Of a DNA stretch of 64,000 bases, positions 1-10,008 are shown one piece after another. Position numbers and translations under genes: made by a program. This stretch comes from Sitta carolinensis. Lineage: Eukaryota; Chordata; Aves; Passeriformes; Sittidae. The DNA is taken from contig CM063309.1 in the NCBI GenBank assembly GCA_032173965.1, positions 1,869,564 through 1,933,563 on the forward strand. Reading direction: 5' to 3'. The notes below the pieces were generated by a model, which saw nothing but the letters and a program-made list of their open reading frames with translations, was not told the origin of the DNA and ran no database searches. Numbering within the stretch: the stretch's first letter is position 1; every line of letters starts with the position of its first letter.

Positions 1-480
1 AATTTTATTCTAATTTTATTTCGGGGGAGGATTTAATTTTATTTTTCATTTCATTTATTTTTTGGGGGTTATTATTTTTATTATTTTATTTTAAATTTCT
101 TTTTAGGAATTTTTTCCTTTTTAATTTTATTTGATTTTTTTGTTTTGTTTGTTTTTTGTTTTGTTTTGTGTTTTGTTTGTTTGGTTTTTTTTTTTTTTAC
201 TTAATTTTTCCCATTTTTTCCAATTTTATTTCCCTTTTTTCCAATTTATTTCAATTTTTTCCCCATTAATTAATTTTTTTGTTTGTTTTTTTTTTGGGGT
301 TCGGCTCCTTCACCCCGAGGTCGCTCCCGGTTTTTAATGGGATTTAAAAAGGGGGGAGGGATAAAAACCCAAGGGGGCCGTGCCCCCCCAAGTGTCGCAG
401 CCCCCTCCCCAAATTTTCTCTTTTTTGTCTTTTTTTTTTTTTTTGGTTTTTTTTTTTCTTTTTAAAAGCGGTGGAGGAAT
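1..480. repeat. T-rich low-complexity DNA
   Basis: The first 290 bases are T/A-rich with long T runs and no convincing reading frame. Bases 291-480 are mixed: a short GC-rich stretch followed by another T-rich block. I see no gene or named transposable element here. The contrast with the GC-rich DNA that follows is abrupt. Confidence 0.7.
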
Positions 481-540
481 AAAAGAGCAGTGACTGCAGG
501 GGGGGTCGGGAGTGTCGGGGGGTCCGGAGGAACCGGGGAG

Positions 541-2100
541 GGCACGGGAGCCCCAACTGGGAACACTGGGAGAGGAACTGGGAACACTGGGAGGAACTGG
601 GAACACTGGAGAGGAACTGGAACACTGGGAGAGGAACTGGGAACACTGGGAACACTGGGAGGGGAACTGGGAACACTGGGAGAGGAACTGGGAACACTGG
701 GAGAGGAACTGGGAGAGGAACTGGGAACACTGGGAGAGGAGATGGGAGAGCTGGGAGAGGAACTGGGAACACTGGGAGAGGAACTGGGAACACTGGGAAC
801 ACTGGGAGGGAACTGGGAGAGACTGGGAACACTGGGAGAGGAACTGGGAACACTGGGAGAGGAACTGGGGAACACTGGGAAGCACTGGGAGAGGAACTGG
901 GAACAACTGGGAACGACTGGGGAACTGGAAACTGGGACACTGGGAGAGGAACTGGAACACTGGGAGGAGGGAACACTGGGAACACTGGGAGGGAACTGGG
1001 AACACTGGGAGAGGAACTGGGAACACTGGGAGAGGAACTGGGAGAGCAACTGGGAACACTGGGAGAGGAATGGGAGAGCTGGGAGAGGAACTGGGAACAC
1101 TGGGAGAGAACTGGGAACACTGGGAACACTGGGAGAGGAACTGGGAACACTGGGAACACTGGGAGGAACTGGGAACACTGGAACACTGGGAGAGGAACTG
1201 GGAACACTGGAGAGGAACTGGGAACACTGGGAGAGGAACTGGACACTGGGAACACTGGGAGGGGAACTGGGAACACTGGAGAGGAACTGGGAACACTGGG
1301 AGAGGAACTGGGAGAGGAACTGGGAACACTGGGAGAGGAGATGGAGAGCTGGGAGAGGAACTGGGAACACTGGGAGAGGAACTGGGAAACTGGGAGAGGA
1401 ACTGGGAGAGGAACTGGGAACACTGGGAGAGGAGATGGGAGAGCTGGAGAGGAACTGGGAGAGATGGGAGCCCAAACTACTGGGAGAACTGGGAGGGGGA
1501 ACTGGGAGAGGAACTGGGAGAACTGGGAGAGGGAATGGGGGAACTGGGAGATGGGAGAGCTGGGAGCCCAAACTGGGAGAACTGGGAGAGGAACTGGGAG
1601 AGATGGGAGGGGGAACTGGGAACACTGGAAGAACTGGAAGCATGGGAGAGCTGGGAGCCCAAACAGGGAGAACTGGGAGGGGAACTGGGAGGATGGGAGA
1701 CTGGGAGAGGAGAACTGGGAGCACTGGGGGAACTGGGAGACAGGAACTGGGAGAACTGGGAGAACTGGGAGGGGAACTGGGAGGGTGGAACTGGGAGCAC
1801 TGGGGGAGCACTGGGAGGGGGCACTGGGAGCATGGGGGGCACTGGGAGGGGGCACTGGGAGCACTGGGGCATGGGGAGGCACTGGGAGCACTGGGCACTG
1901 GAGCACTGTGGGCACTGAGGGGCACGGGAGCACTGGGGGAGCACTGGGAGGGCACTGGGGGGCACTGGAGGGGCACTGGGAGCACTGGGAGGGGGCACTG
2001 GGGGGCACTGGGAGCACTGGGGGGGCACTGGGGGCACTGGGAGGGGACACTGGGAGCACTGGGGCACTGGGAGCACTGGGAGGGAGCACTGGGAGCGTGA
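541..2100. repeat. G-rich minisatellite upstream of DNAJC14
   Basis: This is a tandem array of about 21-22 bp units of the type GGGAACACTGGGAGAGGAACT. It drifts after about 1.78 kb into a shorter GGGAGCACTGGGGGGC type. Because units lack stops in several frames, the array gives open frames of 200-600 codons on both strands, all low-complexity and not genes. The + strand has many GGG runs and so has G-quadruplex potential. Confidence 0.9.
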
Positions 2101-2424
2101 CGGGACAGCCACGTTGCCCCTTTAAGAAGCGTTGCCCCTTTAAGGAGCGTTGCTCCTTTACGAGGCGTGTCCCCAACAACTCAAGGGGCGTGGTTATGTA
2201 GATTTAAAGGGCGTTAACAATAATAGAGGGGGCGTGGCATTGTCCATTTAAGGACAGGCTCGTGCGGTTTAGGGGCGTGGTCACTACCTTTTAAGGAGCG
2301 TGCCGCGTGACGCTCTCGCGAGCTGCCCCTCCCCGGAAGTGGGCGTGGCCAGCGCAGCGGCGGGCGGAAAGCGGAAGTGCGGCCGTGAGGGGACCCGGGG
2401 GGGGCGGCGGCGCGACCCCCCCTC
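2101..2424 (+). promoter_or_regulatory. DNAJC14: Probable DNAJC14 promoter and 5' exon
   Basis: This block is not tandemly repeated overall. It has several CCTTTAAGG-like copies with GGGCGTGG boxes (2120-2310), then a TCTCGCGAG element (2314-2322) and two ETS-type sites, CCGGAAGTG (2333-2341) and GCGGAAGTG (2371-2379). TCTCGCGAGA-type and ETS sites are typical of TATA-less housekeeping promoters. The block ends at a splice donor (GTGAGT at 2443), so transcription probably starts near 2.33-2.40 kb. The start site is inferred. Confidence 0.6.
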
Positions 2425-2640
2425 CCCACCGGTACCGGCACGGTGAGTCCGGAACCGCCCCGGTATCCACCCCCTCCCCACCGGTACCGGCACGGTGAGT
2501 CCGGAACCGCCCCGGTATCCACCCCCTCCCCACCGGTACCGGCACGGTGAGTCCGGAACCGCCCCGGTATCCACCCCCGAACCCCTCCGGTACCGGCACG
2601 GTGAGTCCGGAACCGCCCCGGTACCGGAGCTCCGAGAGCC
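2425..2640 (+). repeat. Four tandem copies of the DNAJC14 exon 1 splice donor
   Basis: A roughly 52 bp unit containing GGTACCGGCACG followed by GTGAGT is repeated four times, with donors at 2443, 2495, 2547 and 2601. Each copy carries the same good donor context, so the untranslated first exon could end at any of them. The ATG lies in the next exon, so choice among them would not change the protein. Confidence 0.8.
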
Positions 2641-2799
2641 GGTGCGAGCCTCCGGGCGGTCCCGCTTTACGGGGTCCCGGAGCCGCTTTAGGGGTCCCGG
2701 GGGTCGGTGGAGGGGTCCCGGCTCCATTCAGGGGGGGACCCGGGACCCGATTTCGGGATTCCCGGGGATTCCTCGGGGGGTCCCGGGGACCGTTCAACG

Positions 2800-3745
2800 G
2801 GTGGTCCCGTGCCCGTTCCCGGGGTTCCCTGCCCATTCCGGTGGTCCCGTTCCCGGGGTTTCCTGCCCGTTCCCAGTGTCCCCTGCCCGTCCCGGGGTCC
2901 CCTGCCCGTTCCCGGTGGTCCCGTTCCCGGTGTTCCCGTGCCCGTTCCCGGTGTTCCCGTGCCCGTTCCCGGTGTTCCCTGCCCATTCCGGTGTTCCCGT
3001 TCCCGGTGTTCCCGTTCCCGGTGTTCCCGTTCCCGGTGTTCCCGTGCCCGTTCCCGGTGTTCCCGTGCCCGTTCCCGGTGTTCCCTGCCCATTCCGGTGG
3101 TCCCGTTCCCGGTGGGTCCCGTTCCCGGTGGTCCCTGCCCATTCCGGTGTTCCCGTTCCCGGTGTTCCCGTGCCCATTCCGGTGTTCCCGTGCCCGTTCC
3201 CGGTGGTCCCGTGCCCATTCCGGTGTTCCCGTGCCCGTTCCCGGTGGTCCCGTTCCCGGTGTTCCCGTTGCCGGTGTTCCCGTTGCCGGTGTTCCCGTGC
3301 CCGTTGCCGGTGTTCCCGTGCCCGTTGCCGGTGTTCCCTGCCCGTTCCCGGTGGTCCCGTTCCCGGTGGTCCCGTTCCCGGTGGTCCCGTTCCCGGTGTT
3401 CCCTGCCCATTCCGGTGGTCCCGTTCCCGGTGGTCCCGTTCCCGGTGTTCCCGTGCCCGTTCCCGGTGTTCCCGTGCCCGTTCCCGGTGTTCCCTGCCCA
3501 TTCCGGTGTTCCCGTTCCCGGTGTTCCCGTTCCCGGTGTTCCCGTGCCCGTTCCCGGTGTTCCCGTGCCCGTTCCCGGTGTTCCCGTGCCCGTTCCCGGT
3601 GTTCCCTGCCCATTCCGGTGGTCCCGTTCCCGGTGGTCCCGTTCCCGGTGGTCCCGTTCCCGGTGTTCCCGTGCCCATTCCGGTGTTCCCGTGCCCGTTG
3701 CCGGTGGTCCCGTTGCCGGTGGTCCCTGCCCGTCCCGGTGCCGCT
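2800..3745. repeat. Minisatellite in DNAJC14 intron 1
   Basis: About 0.95 kb of short units of the type TTCCCGGTGTTCCCGTGCCCG fills intron 1. The units alternate GTTCCCGGTGTTCCC, GTTCCCGGTGGTCCC and GCCCATTCCGG forms. It produces long proline/arginine or glycine/threonine open frames on both strands that are not genes. The array stops about 30 bp before the exon 2 acceptor (CCGCAG, 3771-3776). Confidence 0.9.
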
Positions 3746-3803
3746 GACCCCGCCGTCCCCGCCGTCCCGTCCGCAGGCATGGCCGTGACCTAAGCGCGGT
3801 GCG

Positions 3804-6800
3804 ATGGAGCGGCAGGCGGCCGGGGGCGGCCCCGGGGGTGCCGGGCCCGGCGGAGGCTCCAGCGCCGCCTGGAGCGGGAGCTGCGGCCGCCCCGCCGCTG
3901 CCACCGGCGGCACCGCGCCCGGCACGGCGGGCGACGACGACGACGAGAGCGGCGAGCGAGACCCGCCCGGGCCCGGGCCCGGGGGTGTCCCCAACTCCGG
4001 GAGGGTCCCCAACTTTGGGGGTGCCTCCAACACCGGAGGGTCCCCAACACCGGGAGTGCCCCCAACATCGAGGGGTCCCCAACCCCGGGAGGGTCCCCAA
4101 CATCGAGAGGGTCCCCAACACCGGGAGTGCCCCAACATCGAGAGGGTCCCCAACCCCGGGAGGGTCCCCAACATCGAGAGGGTCCCCAACTCCGCGGGTG
4201 TCCCCAACATCGAGAGGGTCCCCAACCCCGGGGGTGTCCCCAACACCGGGAGTGTCCCCGGTCCGGGGATGTCCCCAACACCGGGGTGTCCCCAATCTCA
4301 GGAGGGTCCCCAACGCCGGGAGTGCCCCCAACACTTGGGGTGTCCCCAACATCGAGAGGGTCCCTAACACCGGGAGAGTCCCCGGTCCCGGGGGTGTCCC
4401 CAACTCCGGGAGTGTCCCCGGTCCCGGGGGTGTCCCCAATCTCAGGAGGGTCCCCAACGCCGGGAATGTCCCCAACCCCGGGGTCTCTCCAACCCTCAGG
4501 GTGTCCCCAGACCCAGTGGCGTCCCCGGTCCCGGCAGTGCCCCCAACCCTGAGGGTGCCCCCAACTCCGGGGATGCCCCCGACAGTGCCCCCACCCCCGG
4601 GGGTCTCTGCAGCTGCCGGGGTCCCCCAGCCGCTCCCCCGAGCCCCTCCCGGGACATCCCGTGCGGCCTCGGCTGTCGCCACCGGCGACCCCCGGATGGC
4701 ACCGGCGACCCCCGGCGAGCGCGGCGGCGAGCGCGGTCGCCCCCCGAGGATGGCGACGAGGAGCGGGGCCAGCGGGGCTGCCTGCGGGTGGCCCGGGCGG
4801 GGGTCGCGCTGTGCCTGCGGCTGCTCGGGGCTCTCCTGGCTCTGCTCCTCCTCCTCCTCCTCCTCCTGCTCGGGGGGCTCCGCTCCTTCCTCCGCGCCGG
4901 CTCCGCGGGGCTCCGCCGCTCCCGGGAGCTGCTGGGCGAGTGGCTGCGGCGGCGGGCGAGCCACGGAGGGGGAGGTGGCGAGGAGGAAGAGGAGGAGGTG
5001 ACACGTTTGGTGGCCATGGCGGAGGTGGCCGAGGAGGAGCTGGACCCGTTCCGGGTGCTGGCGGTGGAGCCCACGGCGAGCGATGCCGAGCTGCGGCGGG
5101 CGTACCGGCGGCTGGCGGTGCTGGTGGGTGTTGGGGACACCCAGGGGGGTTTCGGGACACCCCGGGGGGTTTGGGGACACGGCGGGAGCCGCTGAGGGTC
5201 GTGCCTCGGCAGGTGCACCCGATAAGAGCCGCGACCCCCGGGCGGAGGCGGCGTTCAAGGTGCTGCGGGCGGGCTGGGAGCGGGTGAGCAGCCCGAGCGG
5301 CGCCGCGACTACGAGACGTGAGTTTGGGGTGGGAATCCTGGTTTTGGGGTGGGAGTCCCTGGTTTTGGGGTGGGAGTCCCGGGTTTTGGGGTGGGAATCC
5401 TGATTTTGGGGTGGGAATCCTGAATTTGGGATGGGCGGGGAGCGGGTGAGCAGCCCCGAGCGGCGCCGCGACTACGAGACGTGAGTTTGGGGTGGGAATC
5501 CTGGATTTTGGGGTGGGAGTCCCGGGTTTTGGGGTGGGAGTCCCGGGTTTTGGGGTGGGAATCCTGATTTTGGGGTGGGAATCCTGAATTTGGGATGGGC
5601 GGGGAGCGGGTGAGCAGCCCCGAGCGGCGCCGCGACTACGAGACGGTTTGGGTGGATCTGGTTTTGGGGGAGTCCGGTTTGGGTGGAGATCCGGTTTGGT
5701 GGAATCCTGATTTTGGGGGGGATCTGAATTGGGATGGCGGGAGCGGTGAGAGCCCGACGGCGCGCGATAAATGAGTTTGGGTGGGGAATCTGGATTTGGG
5801 TGAGTCCGGTTTTGGGTGGATCCGGTTTTGGGGTGGGAATCCTGATTTTGGGGTGGGAATCCTGAATTTGGGATGGGCGGGGAGCGGGTGAGCAGCCCCG
5901 AGCGGCGCCGCGACTACGAGACGTGAGTTTGGGGTGGGAATCCTGGATTTTGGGGTGGGAGTCCCGGGTTTTGGGGTGGCAGTCCCGGGTTTTGGGGTGG
6001 GAATCCTGATTTTGGGGTGGGAATCCTGAATTTGGGATGGGCGGGGAGCGGTGTGAGCAGCCCCGAGCGGCGCCGCGAGTACAAGATGTGAGTTCGGGGT
6101 GGGAGTCCCGGGTTTTGGGGTGGGAATCCCTGGTTTTGTGAGGGTAAATCCATATTTTGGGGTGGGAAGCCTAGTTTTGGGGTGGAAGTCCGTTTTGGGG
6201 TGGAATCCGGGTTTGGGGTGGAATCCTGGGTTTGGGGTGGGAATCCCTGGGTTTGGGGTGGGAATCCCTGGGTTTGGGGTGAGAATCCCGGGTTTTGGGG
6301 TGGGAATCCCGGGTTTTGGGGTGAGAGTCCCTGGTTTTGTGAGGGTAATCCTGAATTTGGGGTGGGCGGGGAGCGGGTGAGCAGCCCCGAGCGGCGCCGC
6401 GACTACGAGACGTGAGTTTGGGTGGGAATCCTGGATTTTGGGAGGGTAAATCCCATATTTTGGGGTGTGAGTCCCGGTTTTGGGGTGAGAATCCCGGGTT
6501 TTGGGGTGGGAATCCTGTTTTGGGAGGGTAAATCCCATATTTTGGGGTGTGAGTCCCGGTTTTGGGGTGAGAATCCCGGGTTTTGGGGTGGGAATCCCTG
6601 TTTTGGGAGGGTAAATCCCTTATTTTGGGGTGTGAATCCCGGTTTTGGGACGGGCTGGGAGCGGGTGGAGCAGCCCCAAGGAGAGCCACGAGTACAAGAT
6701 GTGAGTTCGGGGTGGGAATCCCGGTTTTTGGGAGGGTAAATCCCGCTTTTTGGGGTGCCAATCCCGGGTTTTTTTTGGATTTGGGTTCCAATTGCCGTTT

Positions 6801-9151
6801 TTGGGGTGCAGGAAGCAGCTGACCCAGGGACACGGACACTGGGTACATTTTTGGGCTGTAATTCCCATTTTTGTGTGTATAAATCCCGTTTATTGGGGTG
6901 CAATCCCGTTTTCGGGGTGCCAATCCCATTTTCGGGGGTGCCAATCCCGTTTTTGGGGGTGCCAGTCCCCCGTTTTGGGTTCCAATTGCCGTTTTTGGGG
7001 TGCAGGAAGCAGCTGGCCCAGGGGGAGCTGGCGTGGGCGCTGGGCGCGTTCCTGGGGCGGCTGCAGGAGGAGCTCAGGGACGCCAGGGACGCCATGGGCT
7101 GCACCCGCTGCGGGGGGCGCCACAGGTGGGACACTGGGGCCTGTGGGGCAACACTGGGGGACTGGGCACTGGGGCTGGGGGCCTTGGGGGGAGAACTGGG
7201 GGAGCTTGGGCTGCACCCGCTGCGGGGGGCGCCACAGGTGGGACACTGGGGACACTGGGGACACTGGGGGGACACTGGGGAGATTGGGGGACACTGGGGG
7301 GTTTGGGCTGCACCCGCTGCGGGGGGCGCCACAGGTGGGACACTGGGGACACTGGGGACACTGGGGGACACTGGGGAGATTGGGGGACACTGGGGGGTTT
7401 GGGCTGCACCCGCTGCGGGGGGCGCCACAGGTGGGACACTGGGGACACTGGGGGACACTGGGGACACTGGGGACACTGGGGAGATTGGGGGACACTGGGG
7501 GGTTTGGGCTGCACCCACTGCGGGGGGCGCCACAGGTTGGGACACTGGGGACACCGGGGGACACTGGGGAGATTGGGGGACACTGGGGGGACACTGTGTC
7601 CTGGGGGATGTCCCCCATGTCCCCCGTGTCCCCAGGCGGTTCCCGCTGGCCAGGGACCCCCGCGGGGGGCGGCGCTGTGTCCCCTGCGGGGGGTGGCACG
7701 CTGCTGAGGAAGGGGACCTGTGGGCAGAGTCCAGCCTGCTGGGCCTCAAGGTCACCTACCTGGCCTGCATGGACGGGCACGTGTACGATGTCACCGGTGA
7801 GGGACACGGGGGGACACGGGGGGGAACATGGGGAACCCCAGAGACCCCAGGGACACGGGGACATGGGGAACCCCAGAGAGGCCCCCAGAGACCCCGGGGT
7901 GGGGGGGACACGGGGAACCCCAGAGACCCCCAGAGACCCCGGAGGGGGGGGACATCGGGGAACCCCAGAGACCCCGGGGGGGGGAGGGGAACCCAGGGGG
8001 TAACCCCAGAGACCCCAGGGGGGGGACACGGGGAACCCCAGAGACCCACCGGGGGGGGGACACGGGGAACCCCAGAGACCCCAGGGGGGGACACAGAGAG
8101 CTCAGAGCCAACCCAGGGGTGACAGAAACACCCGAGTGAGATTTGGGGGGTCCCGGGGAGGTTGGGGGTGTCCCGAGTTGGATTTGGGGTGTCCCGAGTG
8201 GGATTTGGGGGGTCCTGGGGGGATTTAGGGGCTCCTGGGTGGGGTTAGATTGTTCCTGAGGGACTTTGGGGGGTCCTGGGAGAGGTTTGGGGGGGTTTAG
8301 GGGTTTCTGTGGGACCATCCCTGGCTCCCTCTGCTGTCCCTCTCCCGTGTCCCTGTGTCCCCCTGGTGTCCCCCATGTCCCCCCGGTCCCCCCGTGACCC
8401 GGTGTCCCCCGGTGTCCCCCGGTGTCCCGGTGTCCCCAGAGTGGGCGGGCTGCCAGCGCGTGGCCATCTCCCCGGACAGCCACCGTGTCCCCTACCGCCT
8501 GTGCCTGGAGCCGCGCCCGGGGCCCGCCCGGCAGCGGTCAGTGCGGGGACTGGGGGGGATTGGGGGGATTGGGGGGGAATGGGGGATTGGGGGGATTGGG
8601 GGCATGGGGGGATTGTGGGGGGGATGAGGGGGGATTGAGGGGACTGGGCAGATTGAGGGGGGATTGGGGGGATTGGGGGTACTGAGGGGATTGAAAGGGG
8701 ATGGGGGATTGGGAGGGCTGGAGGGAATAGGGGGATTGGGGGACTGGGGGGGATTGGGGGGGATTGGAGGGACTGGGGGGATTGAGGGGATTGGGGCATT
8801 GGGGGGGCTGGGGGGGTTGGGGGGAGCCTTTGGGGGATTTTGGGGGCACTGGGGGTGTCCAGGTGAGCCAGGTCCCCCCAGGTGTGCCCAGGTGCCCCCA
8901 GGTGAGCCCCAACGCCCCCTCCTCTCCCCGCAGGGCCCCCCCCAAGGGCAGCCCCCCCTCGCCCCCCGAGCTGCAGCATTTCCTCGCCCGCCTCTTCCCG
9001 GGACCCCCCGCTCCGGGGGCGGCCGGGGGGGCTTTCCCCCCCCCCGCCGGGGCCGCGGGACCCCCGGGACCCCCGGGCCCCCCCCGGCCCCCCCAGGGCC
9101 GACACGAAGCACAAGAGGAGGAAGAAGGGGCGGCGGCCGCTGCCGCGCTGA
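3804..9151 (+). CDS. DNAJC14: DnaJ homologue subfamily C member 14 (ER J-domain co-chaperone), frame broken
   Basis: DNAJC14 is an ER-membrane J-protein that stimulates Hsp70 and was described as a dopamine-receptor trafficking factor. Coding exons read as 3777-5123, 5213-5317, 7006-7125, 7636-7796, 8440-8536 and 8934-9151, with matching phases. Exon 2 holds a Gly/Pro-rich N-terminus, a leucine-rich hydrophobic segment (about 4800-4880) and the start of the J domain ([20 protein letters not shown]). Exon 3 continues with HPDK. Exons 4 and 5 form a Cys4 zinc ribbon (CTRCGGRHR and CVPCGGWH). Exon 5 has [10 protein letters not shown], exon 6 [13 protein letters not shown], and the basic tail is [12 protein letters not shown] then TGA. 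A short upstream frame, ATGGCCGTGACCTAA, starts at 3779. Breaks: an in-frame TAA (4365-4367) in the exon 2 repeat, one base missing near 5220, another near 5290 in the first exon 3 copy, and a poly-C slip between 9040 and 9100. The start is uncertain; family identity is secure. Confidence 0.88.
3990..4600 (+). repeat. Minisatellite inside DNAJC14 coding exon 2
   Basis: Units of about 15-18 bp, of the type GGTCCCCAACACCGGGAG, fill the part of exon 2 where mammalian DNAJC14 encodes an acidic N-terminal region. In the J-domain frame they read as repeats such as [10 protein letters not shown]. One unit has CTAACA where its neighbours have CCAACA, which makes the TAA at 4365-4367. Either the array is spliced out by unrecognised sites, or the protein starts downstream, or this base is wrong. 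Confidence 0.8.
5278..6710 (+). repeat. About eight copies of the DNAJC14 exon 3 donor edge
   Basis: The exon 3 end (encoding [14 protein letters not shown]) plus its GTGAGT donor recurs with about 150-300 bp spacing. Copies with a usable donor end at 5317, 5480, 5922, 6087, 6411 and 6700. A copy near 5605-5646 has lost the donor, and one near 5742-5778 is degenerate. The copies ending at 6087 and 6700 are diverged and end in TACAAGAT instead of TACGAGAC. Intervening DNA is a GTTTTGGGGTGGGAATCC-type repeat. All donors are in phase 2, matching exon 4. Confidence 0.85.
6781..7025 (+). repeat. Duplicated acceptor and start of DNAJC14 exon 4
   Basis: The segment GTTTTTGGGGTGCAG then GAAGCAGCTG occurs twice, with acceptors at 6811 and 7005, about 194 bp apart. 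Only the second copy continues into the full exon (7006-7125); the first breaks off into intron-like sequence after about 20 bases of exon. Confidence 0.8.
7093..7600 (+). repeat. Five copies of the DNAJC14 exon 4 zinc-knuckle donor edge
   Basis: The last ~35 bases of exon 4 (encoding [10 protein letters not shown]) and the donor that follows recur five times, with donors at 7126, 7238, 7335, 7431 and 7536. They are separated by GGGACACTGGGGACACTG repeats. The fifth copy has a changed codon and a GTTGGG donor. Only the first copy is joined to the rest of the exon, so the others are decoy donors. Confidence 0.85.
7797..8933. repeat. G-rich intronic repeats of DNAJC14 introns 5 and 6
   Basis: Apart from exon 6 (8440-8536) this stretch holds AACCCCAGAGACCCCGGGG-type repeats (7.80-8.11 kb), unordered G-rich DNA (8.15-8.33 kb) and a GGGGGATTGG array (8.54-8.85 kb). 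The + strand is strongly G-rich, with many runs of four or more G. No other gene is visible. Confidence 0.8.
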
Positions 9152-9194
9152 GGAGACCCCGACCCCAAAACCGACAACAACAAAAAGGGCTTGG

Positions 9195-9200
9195 AATAAA
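9195..9200 (+). terminator. DNAJC14: DNAJC14 polyadenylation signal
   Basis: An AATAAA lies 44 bases after the DNAJC14 stop codon and is followed by an A run and T-rich DNA, consistent with a very short 3' UTR. Confidence 0.75.
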
Positions 9201-9289
9201 AAAAAAATCTATTTTTCTTTTTTTATTCTTTGTTTGTTTGTTTGTCTTTATAAAAAAACCCGGTGTCCCCAAATCCCCCCGGCCTCACC

Positions 9290-10008
9290 AGCCCCGCGCC
9301 GCCGTGATTGCGTCACTTCCGGTCTGTGGCGGAAGGGTGGTGACGTCACTGAGGCCACCGTGGGCGCCGCCATGTTGAAGGTTCCGGTGAGGCCTCAGGG
9401 TGCGGCGCCATCTTGAGTGTGGGCAGGGCCGCGCTCGCTGCGCTTCAAGCGCCGGTACCGGGGTTGTGGCGGGTCCGGAGCGGCCGGGATTGATCCGTGG
9501 GGTGAGGGCGTGTCCGGTTAGTCCGGGAGACACGGCCTGGCCTGACGGAGAACCGGCCACTCCCGTCATGGCGGCTCCCCACACACATCACGGTGGATAG
9601 ACACACCCATCATGGCGGCCCCATAGCCATTATGGCGGTTGCCACACCCATCATGGTGGCTGCCACACTCATCATGGCGGCGCCCACTCCAAAAAATGGG
9701 GAGTGTTTTAATTACTCTAATTATTTTGATTATATAAATTATGAGCGTTATTTTAATGATTAACAAGGAGGTGTGGCTTAGCAGCTGCGGTTAACCCCCC
9801 CCCGCAGCATCTCCCTACTCCCATTGGTTCATCTGCACGTCAGTCAATACCGCCCCGCCCCTCTGCGCCCGACGCGCCAATCACTGGCCAGTGCTCCCGG
9901 CCGCGCTGGCCAATGGCGAGCGGCGGGTTTGGGCGGGCCGGCGGAGGGCGCGCGGCGCTGATTGGTCGGCCCGGCGGGAGGGGCGGGGCCGGCGGCGGGG
10001 GCGACAAG
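9290..10008 (+). promoter_or_regulatory. SARNP: SARNP upstream region and promoter
   Basis: This 0.7 kb spacer between DNAJC14 and SARNP holds an ETS-type site (CACTTCCGG, about 9314), a full CRE (TGACGTCA, 9341-9348), YY1-like GCCATCTTG (about 9405), an array of ATGGCGGC motifs (9560-9690) and four CCAAT boxes in either orientation near 9825, 9876, 9911 and 9960. A GC box lies just before the ATG. An AT-rich segment (9695-9775) splits the block in two. The proximal promoter is probably 9.82-10.0 kb. The upstream CRE/ETS block could drive a separate short transcript (an ATG at 9371 opens only 14 codons). Confidence 0.6.
9560..9690. repeat. Tandem array of YY1-like ATGGCGG motifs
   Basis: Five units of the form CACACCCATCATGGCGGC follow one another at about 20 bp spacing. 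Each carries an ATGGCGG or close variant, the core of the YY1 consensus (AAGATGGCGGC). Another copy of the motif overlaps the SARNP start codon (AAGATGGCGGC, from about 10006). Protein binding is inferred. Confidence 0.6.

Noticed and set aside
2291..5258. Minus-strand TGNGHGNTGNG-type frames resembling a repeat protein
   Set aside because: They come from the DNAJC14 intron 1 and exon 2 repeats read on the wrong strand, with no start context or domain.
9371..9415. Tiny frame starting MLKVPV as a new gene
   Set aside because: Only 14 codons, overlapping YY1-like motifs. More likely promoter sequence.
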